A stretch of 5,547 bases of DNA from the NCBI GenBank assembly GCA_001313065.1, contig BBFD01000270.1:1-5547 (forward strand), given 5' to 3'. Shown in pieces: positions 1 through 5,509 of this stretch. The notes below the pieces were generated by a model. It ran no database searches. It saw nothing but the letters and a program-made list of their open reading frames with translations, and was not told the origin of the DNA. This DNA is from Silvimonas sp. JCM 19000. GTDB taxonomy: Bacteria > Pseudomonadota > Gammaproteobacteria > Burkholderiales > Chitinibacteraceae. Both the position numbers and the translations under genes were made by a program. Numbering within the stretch: the stretch's first letter is position 1; the number at the start of each line of letters is the position of its first letter.

Positions 1-333
1 TCCGGACGCTGCGGCAGCGTCTGCGTCGCGCTCGCGCTCGCGGCTTTCCAGCAACATGCGCACCAGATGTTCCGACCATGGGCGCGCGCCATTAAAGCCA
101 CCCAAGGTATCGGCTAGACCAATTTGCAATAGCGCGAATTTGCCGCCATCAACCCGGCTTTCCGGAATATTGGAATCGGGCCACCTTACGCAAATTTCAT
201 GGCAGCCATAGCGCTCGTTGCCTTTGATGCAAGAGACTTCGCAGCCGTTGTAAAGACTCACCGCGACATTGCGCGCGCCGTCGAATTCGAACTGGGGCAA
301 TAGCCCAGGAAGTTGATATAAACTTGCATACAA
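1..333 (-). CDS. Unrecognised protein with a Cys4 motif, 5' part, runs off left edge
   Basis: I do not recognise this protein. The frame is open from a TAA at 366-364 to the window edge, about 111 codons from a TTG at 333. It has a hydrophobic start (LYQLPGLLPQFEFDG), then a cysteine cluster spaced C-x3-C-x8-C-x3-C (NGCEVSC ... GCHEIC) that could bind metal, a segment GKFALLQIGLADTLGGFNG, and a charged tail SRERERDADAAAASG. The start is unclear. An ATG at 329 has an ideal Shine-Dalgarno (GGAG, 339-336, six bases away) but its frame stops after 23 codons at 258; one missing base in the C4 run (297-294) would join it to the long frame. The in-frame TTG at 333 is only two bases from the same Shine-Dalgarno, which is too close. 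Given the many similar shifts in this window, the ATG plus a sequence error is the likelier reading. No function is assigned. Confidence 0.5.
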   Translation of the reverse strand, partial: MYASLYQLPGLLPQFEFDGARNVAVSLYNGCEVSCIKGNERYGCHEICVRWPDSNIPESRVDGGKFALLQIGLADTLGGFNGARPWSEHLVRMLLESRERERDADAAAASG

Positions 334-337
334 ATCT

Positions 338-353
338 CCAGGTAATGACCTGG
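338..353 (-). promoter_or_regulatory. Hairpin overlapping the ribosome binding site of the left-edge gene
   Basis: CCAGGT-AATG-ACCTGG is a perfect 6-bp inverted repeat with a 4-base loop. On the minus strand its 3' arm (ACCTGG) shares two bases with the GGAG Shine-Dalgarno at 339-336, so folding of the mRNA would partly hide the ribosome binding site. It could equally be a protein operator. Role is inferred from position only. Confidence 0.35.
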
Positions 354-364
354 TGTACGCGCTT

Positions 365-376
365 TAATCCGGATTA
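365..376. repeat. Perfect 12-bp palindrome, possible operator
   Basis: TAATCCGGATTA is a perfect palindrome in the short gap between the end of the small membrane ORF (408) and the start of the left-edge gene (329/333), about 32 bases upstream of that start. Its place and symmetry suit a dimeric regulator site, but no regulator can be named. Confidence 0.3.
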
Positions 377-407
377 GATGCCAGTGTTTCGGCATTCTGA
401 TTAGCGG

Positions 408-530
408 TTAAATAATCCCCGCATCGATCACGGCCAGGGCGGCCAGAATAGCGGTGCTCATTGCGCAAAAAAAACCCCATCCCAGCAAGGCGCCCGCCCA
501 CCCCATTACTTCGTCAGATTCGTCGCTCAT
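408..530 (-). CDS. Possible small single-span membrane peptide, 40 aa
   Basis: The frame from the ATG at 530 encodes an acidic N-terminus (MSDESDEV) followed by a nearly continuous hydrophobic stretch from about residue 9 to 40 (GWAGALLGWGFFCAM ... AALAVIDAGII), which would form one membrane helix. I do not recognise a family. No convincing Shine-Dalgarno precedes this ATG, and an in-frame ATG at 584 would add an unremarkable polar extension. A T8 run (474-467) lies in the middle; similar runs elsewhere in the window coincide with frame breaks, so the C-terminal half could be in the wrong frame, although it stays hydrophobic as read. It may be co-transcribed with the left-edge gene, which starts about 80 bases downstream on the same strand. 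It could be a chance ORF. Confidence 0.3.
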   Translation of the reverse strand: MSDESDEVMGWAGALLGWGFFCAMSTAILAALAVIDAGII

Positions 531-745
531 ATAGTTATGATTCGTTGTGTTGACCCGAGTGAATTGTCGTCTGGCGCAATCCATTACAAAACCAGGTCGG
601 GTCCCGAGGAGGCCGCCTGGGCTGGCTCTCCGGGCGCGGTCATTGCTGGCTTTTGCTCGGGATTTCGTTCTCAAACTGCGCGCCGTTGCCGTTACCTGCC
701 CGGCCGACGCGATAGCCTACGCTTGTAATCGGGCCCGACCGCCCC
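531..745. other. Non-coding stretch between the small ORF and tetR
   Basis: Overlapping frames are open on both strands, but none has a ribosome binding site, a family-like sequence or support from its neighbours. The right end carries the tetR -35 box. I see no RNA gene or mobile element here. Confidence 0.4.
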
Positions 746-751
746 TATTAT
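723..751 (+). promoter_or_regulatory. Predicted sigma70 promoter of the tetR gene
   Basis: TTGTAA (723-728) and TATTAT (746-751) are separated by exactly 17 bases and match the sigma70 -35 and -10 consensus at four of six and five of six positions. The start of transcription would fall near 758, inside the operator-like palindrome, leaving a short leader before the ATG at 785. Confidence 0.5.
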
Positions 752-770
752 TGAGCGACCACTCACTCAT
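747..770 (-). promoter_or_regulatory. Operator-like palindrome, site 1, over the tetR -10 and start region
   Basis: On the minus strand the core reads TGAGTGAGTGGTCGCTCA: arms TGAGTGA and TCGCTCA around GTGG, symmetric except for one pair. It overlaps the predicted -10 box and transcription start of tetR, as expected for an autoregulated repressor. A second copy, in the opposite orientation and matching at 20 of 24 positions, lies at 1406-1429 before the metallo-hydrolase gene. Seven-base arms around a short spacer are typical of TetR-family operators. That this TetR binds here is inferred. Confidence 0.5.
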
Positions 771-784
771 CGGTTTTGCCAACC

Positions 785-1378
785 ATGGCGCGCCCACTTA
801 GCGAAGACAAACAATTTGCCCTGCTCGACGCTGCAACGGAACTCGTTGCACAACAAGGCGTTGGCGCGCCGACGGCGCAGATTGCCAGGCAAGCTGGCGT
901 GGCGGAAGGGACCTTGTTTCGCTATTTCGCCACCAAAGACGAGTTACTTAATCAGCTCTATCTCCATCTTAAAACCGGGCTATGCGCTGCCATTGCCAAC
1001 AGCGATGTGACGACGGGATCGCTCAAGCAGCGCACGCATGCCTTATGGGATTTGTATATCGATTGGGGCATAGCGCATCCGCTGGCCAGCCGGGCGATGA
1101 GCCAATTGCATGTCTCCGACAAAATCCGCCCGGAAACGCGTGCCCAGGCACATGCGATGTTTCCGGATATCAGCGAGATTGTCGGCAAAGTATTTGCCGG
1201 GCTTTCCGCCGAACAATCGACGGCGTTTTCTGAAATGCTATTGGGCAATCTGGCCGAGGCCACCATGAATTTCGCTGCAAACAATCCGGCAGAAGCCCAG
1301 CACTACAAGGCGGCTGGATTTGCTTTTTTTTATGGGACGGTTTGTCGCATCTTTAAAAAACCTGATGGCGCCCTATGA
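785..1378 (+). CDS. TetR/AcrR family transcriptional regulator
   Basis: This is a 197-residue one-component repressor, the usual length for the family and the only clearly unbroken long gene in the window. The N-terminal DNA-binding domain (about residues 8-55) shows the classic pattern: a first helix (LLDAATELVAQQG), the helix-turn-helix (about 29-48, TAQIARQAGVAEGTLFRYF) and the following KDELL. The C-terminal part is an all-helical ligand and dimer domain whose ligand cannot be read from sequence. I chose the ATG at 785 (MARPLSED); a TTG at 776 is in frame but has no advantage, and neither has a strong Shine-Dalgarno. An operator-like site lies over its own promoter and a copy lies before the metallo-hydrolase gene 90 bases downstream, suggesting that it represses both itself and that gene. 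A T8 run near the C-terminus (1324-1331) leaves the frame plausible, but the last 18 residues are less certain. Confidence 0.92.
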   Translation: MARPLSEDKQFALLDAATELVAQQGVGAPTAQIARQAGVAEGTLFRYFATKDELLNQLYLHLKTGLCAAIANSDVTTGSLKQRTHALWDLYIDWGIAHPLASRAMSQLHVSDKIRPETRAQAHAMFPDISEIVGKVFAGLSAEQSTAFSEMLLGNLAEATMNFAANNPAEAQHYKAAGFAFFYGTVCRIFKKPDGAL

Positions 1379-1405
1379 GTGGCGCCAAAAAAATGCATGT
1401 TTTAA

Positions 1406-1429
1406 ATGAGTGAGTAGGCGCTTAACAAT
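1406..1429 (+). promoter_or_regulatory. Operator-like palindrome, site 2, before the metallo-hydrolase gene
   Basis: The core reads TGAGTGAGTAGGCGCTTA, identical to site 1 (747-770, other strand) at 15 of 18 core positions and 20 of 24 overall. Its right arm is more degenerate than in site 1, so it may bind more weakly. A weak -10-like TTAAAT (1402-1407) abuts its left end, which would place the site over the transcription start, as at site 1. Confidence 0.45.
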
Positions 1430-1466
1430 GGCCGCAAGCGCTATTCTCCGCCACCTGGAGCCTTAA
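1428..1466 (+). other. Possible 12-codon leader ORF upstream of the hydrolase
   Basis: An ATG at 1428 opens a short frame (MAASAILRHLEP) that stops at TAA 1464-1466, two bases before the hydrolase ATG at 1469. The ten bases CTTAACAATG occur at both starts (1421-1430 and 1462-1471). The hydrolase has its own GGAG (1457-1460), so this may be a translationally coupled leader or a chance result of a small duplication. Confidence 0.2.
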
Positions 1467-1468
1467 CA

Positions 1469-2526
1469 ATGAACGCCCGTAACCCTGTCCAAGCCACCAG
1501 AACATCGCCGCGTTTCCAGAATGCCGAGCCAGCGCGTCCGATCAAATTCAGTTTTACCGATGTGTTTGATGTCATCCACAAATTGTTTTTCGATGCCAGC
1601 ACACGCCCACCGGCGCCATTGCCGGTGGCATCCGTAGATTGGAGCGAATTTACCCAACGCGCGCCCACGCTCAAATTGATCTGGCTGGGGCATTCGACGT
1701 TTGTTTTGCATATGGCGGGCCGCACGATTTTGCTGGATCCGGTTTTCTCCGATTCGGTCTCGCCGATGGGTTTTGGCTGGAAGCGTTTTCAGGCGGCACC
1801 AGTGGCATTAGCTGACTTGCCGCAGATCGATTTCATCGTGATTTCGCATGACCACTACGATCATCTTGATGAAAAAAAACCGTGCGTTGTTTCGCCGACA
1901 AAAGCGCCGAATTTATTGTGCCTTGGGCCTGGCAGACGTATTGCAGCGCTGGGGCATCGCATCCACGCGTATCAGCGAATTAAATTGGCATGACAGCGTG
2001 CAACGCGGTGATTTGCATTTTGTCGCTACGCCGGCACGGCACGAATCCGGCCGCGGTCTGTTTGATCGCGCACGCACGCTTTGGGCATCGTGGATTATCT
2101 CCACCGAACAAGAAAAAAACTGTTTTATAGCGGCGATTCTTCGTATGGCAAACACTTTGCCGATATCGGCGAGCGCTACGGCCCGTTCGACATTAGCCTG
2201 ATCGAGAATGGGCAATATGATCTGCGCTGGGCCGATTCGCATATGCAACCGGAAGAAACCATTCAGGCCGCCATTGATTTGCGCAGCAAGCTATTTGTGC
2301 CCGCGCATTGGGGCATGTTTCAGCTTTCGACCCACGCCTGGATGAACCGGTGCGGCGCAGCTTTGCCTTGGCACAACAGCGTGGATTGCCGATGGCGACG
2401 CCGAAATTGGGCGAGGTATTCAGCGCGGGCCAATTCCCGGTCTCGGCGTGGTGGCAAGCCGTCAAGCGGCCGGAAACCGCTGCACGCGGCTGCGCTTTAT
2501 GGCGTTGCGCCGGGCAAAACGGTTAA
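1469..2526 (+). CDS. MBL-fold metallo-hydrolase, NAPE-PLD/UlaG-like (frame broken four times)
   Basis: This is a metallo-beta-lactamase-fold hydrolase of the group that includes bacterial N-acyl-phosphatidylethanolamine phospholipase D-like proteins and UlaG; the substrate cannot be predicted. The ATG at 1469 has GGAG eight bases upstream. Frame 1 gives LIWLGHSTFVLHM (about 70-82), LLDPVFSDSVSP (88-99) and the metal-binding HxHxDH (SHDHYDHLD: His127, His129, Asp131, His132). The rest lies in other frames: LGLADVLQRWG, the family hallmark TPARHESGRGLFDRARTLW, LFYSGDSSYGKHF with the bridging Asp, GERYGPFDISLIENGQYD, HMQPEET, and FVPAHWGMFQLSTHAW joined to DEPVRRS. Frame changes fall at A8 (1872-1879), CCTT (1921-1924), A7 (2113-2119) and GG (2340-2341), each fitting one missing base. 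The joined product is about 353 residues, normal for the family. Because all catalytic motifs survive, I take the gene as real and the breaks as probable sequence errors. It is likely controlled by the adjacent TetR. Confidence 0.88.
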
Positions 2527-2550
2527 CGCCGCCCAGTCGGCACAGCGGTG

Positions 2551-2580
2551 AAAAGCGGCGCCCATCATGCCGCCGCTTTC
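2551..2580. terminator. Bidirectional rho-independent terminator-like hairpin
   Basis: AAAGCGGCG (2552-2560) and CGCCGCTTT (2571-2579) form a 9-bp stem around a 10-base loop. The A-rich left and T-rich right ends give a short U tract in either direction. It sits between the convergent hydrolase (stop 2524-2526) and PACE gene; the PACE stop codon (2565-2567) is in the loop, so the right arm encodes the pump's last residues. The U tracts are short. Confidence 0.5.
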
Positions 2581-3007
2581 CTGCGCCGACTCCACCATAC
2601 TTCTCTCAGCCGGTCGTAGCCCAGGTTATACAAATAGGCATACGGCAAAAAAAGAACAGCAGCAATCCAACTTCCATCGCCAGCGCCTGCAGCAAAGTAA
2701 TCGACAGCCACCACGCCGCCATAGGCAATACCACCGCCATCAAACCAGCCTCAAAGCCCAGCGTATGCCACACCCGCACCCACCAGGTCCGCTTGAAGCC
2801 CCAGCGCTGTTGCAGGCGATCAAATAGCGTGTTGTACGTCATATTCCACAGCGTTGCGGTCAGCGAAATTGCCAGAGTCAGCGTGCCCAACGCCAATGGC
2901 GGCTGGTCCATCAGCAGCGTGAGCGCAGGGACGCAGATCACCAGCGCGATCGCCTCAAAACAAACGGCATGCAGCACGCGCTCCAGCATACTTTTGTCAT
3001 TCGACAT
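2565..3007 (-). CDS. PACE-family multidrug efflux transporter (one frame break)
   Basis: This is a proteobacterial antimicrobial compound efflux (PACE) inner-membrane protein, the family of AceI, which exports biocides such as chlorhexidine in Acinetobacter and works by proton exchange. It consists of two tandem bacterial transmembrane pair domains, four helices in all. Three of the four family signatures are visible in the first frame: RVLHAVCFE (10-18, with the conserved helix-1 glutamate Glu18), WNMTYNTLFD (54-63) and RVWHTLGFE (78-86). The fourth, YNLGYD, appears only after a frame change at the T7 run (2653-2647). The joined protein ends LPYAYLYNLGYDRLREVWW ... RRRKAAA and is about 147 residues, normal for the family. 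Read literally, the sequence gives a tail of unrelated residues. Start ATG at 3007, with only a weak AGGG upstream. The gene is divergent from a LysR regulator, the usual arrangement for PACE genes. The actual substrates cannot be predicted. Confidence 0.92.
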
Positions 3008-3027
3008 CACAAAAAAACCCTACTTAT

Positions 3028-3068
3028 TTGCAACGCTGGACTATAGGGCTTACATTTATGTCGATCAA
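3028..3068. promoter_or_regulatory. Interleaved divergent promoters of the PACE and LysR genes
   Basis: On the minus strand, TTGATC (3068-3063) and TATAGT (3045-3040) are spaced by 17 bases and face the PACE gene. On the plus strand, TTGCAA (3028-3033) and a weaker TACATT (3051-3056), also 17 apart, face the LysR gene. The two overlap physically. The symmetric element ACATTTATGT (3052-3061), in the PACE spacer and over the LysR -10, is a candidate LysR binding site. All of this is predicted by eye. Confidence 0.45.
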
Positions 3069-3098
3069 CCACCAATATCAAGCCACCGGGTTTCATAT

Positions 3099-3963
3099 AT
3101 GCAACGCGTCGACTGGGACAATATTCGGGTACTGCTGGCGGTAGTGCGCGCGGGCAACTTGCGCATTGCGGCAGAGCGCCTGCGCCTGAGTAGCGCCACC
3201 TTGTCGCGGCGGCTGGATACGCTGGAAGAACAGCTCGGTGGCAAGCTGGTGGAACGCACGTCCACCGGCTGTGAAGCCACCTCCTTGGGCCTGCGCATCG
3301 CGGCGTGGGCGGAACAAATGGAAGCTCTGCCAACGAAATCCTGCGCGAGGCCGATACGCCGGAAGAAATCGAAGGCACGGTCCGGATTAATGCGGATGAG
3401 TGGCTGTGCTTTTTACTGACCTCGTTAATTCCGAGCATCCACCAGCGTCATCCAGCATTGCATCTGGAGATATTGGCCTCGCAATACCCATTTAATCTGG
3501 CCAAACGCGAAGCGGATATCCTGTTGCGCTATGGTCCGCCGGAAACTGGCGATTTACTGGGTAAACGGCTGGGGCAAATCGAATTTGGCTTGTATGCCAA
3601 TCAGACTTATGTCGATGCCCATGCCGACGCATTGCCCGGCGGCAATGGCAGGCGCTGGATTTTATCGGGCTGGATGAATCGCGCGCCGACCAGATGATGG
3701 ATAGCTGGCTGAATGCCCTGCCCGGTGCGCCGCAGCCATGGTTGCGCGGCAATAACGCATTGAGCATTTATGACGGAGTGCATGCCGGCGCAGGATTAGG
3801 CTTGATGGCGGAATTTACCGCGCATATCAGCCCCTCGTTTTGCCGGGTGCTGGATGCGCCCGAATTAGCGCGCGAAGTCTGGTTATGCCAGCACCGCTCG
3901 CTGCGCGATAACCCACGGGTGAATGCGGTGATTGCCTTTCTGGAAGAAGTCTGGCCGGGATAA
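3099..3963 (+). CDS. LysR-type transcriptional regulator divergent from PACE pump (two frame breaks)
   Basis: This is a LysR-family regulator. The ATG at 3099 begins the typical N-terminal winged helix-turn-helix: WDNIRVLLAVVRAGNLRIAA then ERLRLSSATLSRRLDTLE (about 26-43) and LGGKLVERT. The frame also stays open upstream of 3099, but there it runs antisense to the pump gene. The effector-binding domain continues in two further frames: ANEILREADTPEEIEGTVRI ... ADILLRYGPPETGDLLGKRL, and after a second break QMMDSWLNALPGAPQPWL ... AGAGLGLMAEF ... FLEEVWPG. The breaks fit one missing A near 3321-3323 and one missing C at 3635-3637; the second correction yields RRQWQALDFIGLDESRADQ in place of unlikely sequence. 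The joined protein is about 288 residues, normal for the family. By analogy with AceR, which controls aceI, it probably activates the PACE gene in response to a pump substrate; that role is inferred from the layout. Confidence 0.9.
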
Positions 3964-3977
3964 GGGCTGTACCCTTA
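3961..3977. terminator. Small hairpin holding both convergent stop codons
   Basis: TAAGGG-CTGTA-CCCTTA is a perfect 6-bp inverted repeat. Its left arm starts with the LysR stop TAA (3961-3963) and, on the other strand, its right arm starts with the cobF stop TAA (3977-3975). There is no U tract, so intrinsic termination is doubtful. Confidence 0.25.
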
Positions 3978-4740
3978 CTGTTTGATACGCTTCAATAAAT
4001 ACGTATCCATAATCCAGCCGTGCTGCGCGCGCGCAGCGTTTCTGACTTGTTCAATTTGCGCGGCAACGTCCTTCACCCGGCCGTGGATCAGAATTTCATC
4101 GGGCGTACCGATATACGCGCCCCAATAAATTTCATATTCGTCGCCTGGCACTTTGGTATAGCTGTTTTCAGCATCCAGCATCACCACCATGGCCGAACCA
4201 TAGCCGACCATGCCGTCGGATAATCTGCGCCCGGTGGTAATTTCCACGGCACCGCCAATTTCGTTCAAAGGCACTTTATGTTGGGCGGTCAAAGCCTGAA
4301 TGCTGGTAATACCGGGGATGACTTCATATTCCAGCTGCAGGCCACGACGCTGGATCAGTTGGTTCAGGATACGGATTGTGCTGTCGTATAAGGCCGGATC
4401 GCCCCAGACCAGGAATGCGCCGCATTGCCCGTCCGCTAATTCATCATTGATCAGTTGTTCAAACAATTCTTCTTTGGCCAGATTCAGATCAACCACCGCG
4501 CCGTGATAGTCGGGCACGCCGCGCGTGCGTTCCGGCAGGGTGGCCTCCACCAGGCGGTAGTCATGCTGCTGGATATAACGCTCGCAAATCTCTTTGCGTA
4601 ACTGGGTCAACTTTTCTTTGGCGCTGCCTTTATCGAGGATAAAAAAAACACATCGGTGCGATTAAGCGCCTTTACCGCCTGCATGGTGATGTATTCCGGA
4701 TTGCCCGCACCGATGCCGATGACCAGTATCTTTTTTTCAT
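3975..4740 (-). CDS. cobF: Precorrin-6A synthase (deacetylating) CobF (two frame breaks)
   Basis: CobF is the S-adenosylmethionine-dependent methyltransferase of the aerobic (oxygen-dependent) cobalamin pathway. It methylates precorrin-5 at C-1 with loss of the C-2 acetyl group, giving precorrin-6A in the cytoplasm. The gene starts at ATG 4740, with AGGA seven bases upstream. After the T7 run (4737-4731) the frame must change to read [19 protein letters not shown], the SAM-binding N-terminus; after the A/T8 run (4648-4641) it changes again to [22 protein letters not shown]. The remaining 211 residues are in one frame: [41 protein letters not shown] (two fragments of the tetrapyrrole methylase core) and [19 protein letters not shown], typical of CobF. 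The joined length is about 253-255 residues, normal for the family. It follows arsH on the same strand with a 39-base gap, so the two are probably co-transcribed. No other cob gene is visible in the window. Confidence 0.93.
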
Positions 4741-4752
4741 TTTGTTGTCCTG
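4741..4752 (-). promoter_or_regulatory. Ribosome binding site that fixes the cobF start
   Basis: The minus strand reads GCAGGACAACAAA just before ATG 4740, placing AGGA seven bases from the start. This supports the ATG even though the codons right after it are out of frame with the rest of cobF. Confidence 0.6.
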
Positions 4753-4779
4753 CTGCCAATCGGGCGTGGGCCCGCGGAT

Positions 4780-5487
4780 TTAATCGGTTTTAGCCGCTTT
4801 TTTCGGCGCGTTTTTTTACGCTCGCTATAGCGGTCGGTCAAATACGGCGAGACCGCACGCGTCAACAAAGTAAATTTAAGCAATTCTTCCATCACATCCA
4901 CGGTGCGATCGTAATACTCGCCCGGCAGCATGCGGCCAGCCTCATCAAATTCATTAAACGCGGCGGGCACCGAAACCTGATTCGGCACCGCCAGCATGCG
5001 CATCCAGCGGCCCTGCTGGCGCATCTGGTTAACGGCGTTAAACGAATGCACGCCGCCGCAGACTTCCATCACCGCCAGCGTTTTGCCTTGCGTGGGCCGC
5101 GTGCCACCGGCAAACAACGGAATCCAGTCGATTTGCGCTTTCATCACCCCGGTCAAGGCGCCGTGGCGCTCAGGCGAACACCAGACCATGCCTTCACACC
5201 AGCGCGCCAGTTCGCGCAATTCCAGCACTTTCGGGTGGTTTTCTGAAGCCTCGTCCGGCAACGGCAAGCCGCTAGGGTTGAACACGCGCACCTCAGCACC
5301 CATGGCGCTGAGCAAACGGGCGGCTTCTTCGCTCAACAAACGGCTGTAGGAACGCTCGCGCAATGAGCCATACAACATCAGAATGCGCGGCGCACGCGTG
5401 CTTGCGCCGGGCAGCAGCAAGGCGGCGTGCTCGGGGGGCGGCAAAATGGTTCAGATCAAGGTGTGGCGGCAGTTCGGAATGGGTCAC
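4780..5487 (-). CDS. arsH: ArsH-family NADPH-dependent FMN reductase (two frame breaks)
   Basis: ArsH proteins are flavodoxin-fold FMN reductases; some oxidise trivalent organoarsenicals and others act as general flavin, azo or quinone reductases. The body of the gene shows [20 protein letters not shown] (FMN phosphate loop), [81 protein letters not shown] and [14 protein letters not shown], all ArsH hallmarks. The N-terminus [18 protein letters not shown] is in another frame, starting at GTG 5487 (AGG seven bases upstream); the join is at the C6 run (5438-5433) and needs one base fewer. At the 3' end, an A7 run (4817-4811) needs one more base, giving the tail APKKAAKTD and a TAA at 4782-4780; read literally the frame runs on to 4737 and into cobF. 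The joined length is about 235 residues, typical. No other ars gene is present, so the arsenic role is uncertain. Confidence 0.9.
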
Positions 5488-5509
5488 GGTCGGGCCTGAA
5501 GATCAACAA

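Noticed and set aside
531..674. N-terminal extension of the small membrane ORF to a TTG at 674
   Set aside because: The extra residues are Arg/Ser/Thr-rich with no family resemblance, and no ribosome binding site precedes the TTG.
537..801. Two overlapping plus-strand open frames upstream of tetR
   Set aside because: No ribosome binding site, no recognisable protein features, and they overlap the predicted tetR promoter and operator; they look like chance open frames.
1367..1386. GGCGCC repeated 8 bases apart at the end of tetR, as a terminator hairpin
   Set aside because: GGCGCC is self-complementary, so pairing is trivial, and the stem is followed by A's on the plus strand with no U tract. 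On the minus strand the T run after it is separated from the stem.
2448..3098. Upstream extension of the LysR open frame
   Set aside because: It runs antisense through the PACE gene, which has all its family signatures; the helix-turn-helix begins properly at the ATG at 3099.
4737..4779. C-terminal extension of ArsH ([15 protein letters not shown] and onward) overlapping the cobF start
   Set aside because: It arises from the A7 run at 4811-4817; the corrected frame ends at TAA 4782-4780 with a more natural tail and leaves room for the cobF ribosome binding site.
5484..5487. GTGA overlap as evidence that an upstream gene ends inside the arsH start
   Set aside because: The frame ending at that TGA reads [19 protein letters not shown], less protein-like than the alternative ending at 5510; with under 65 bases the choice cannot be firm.
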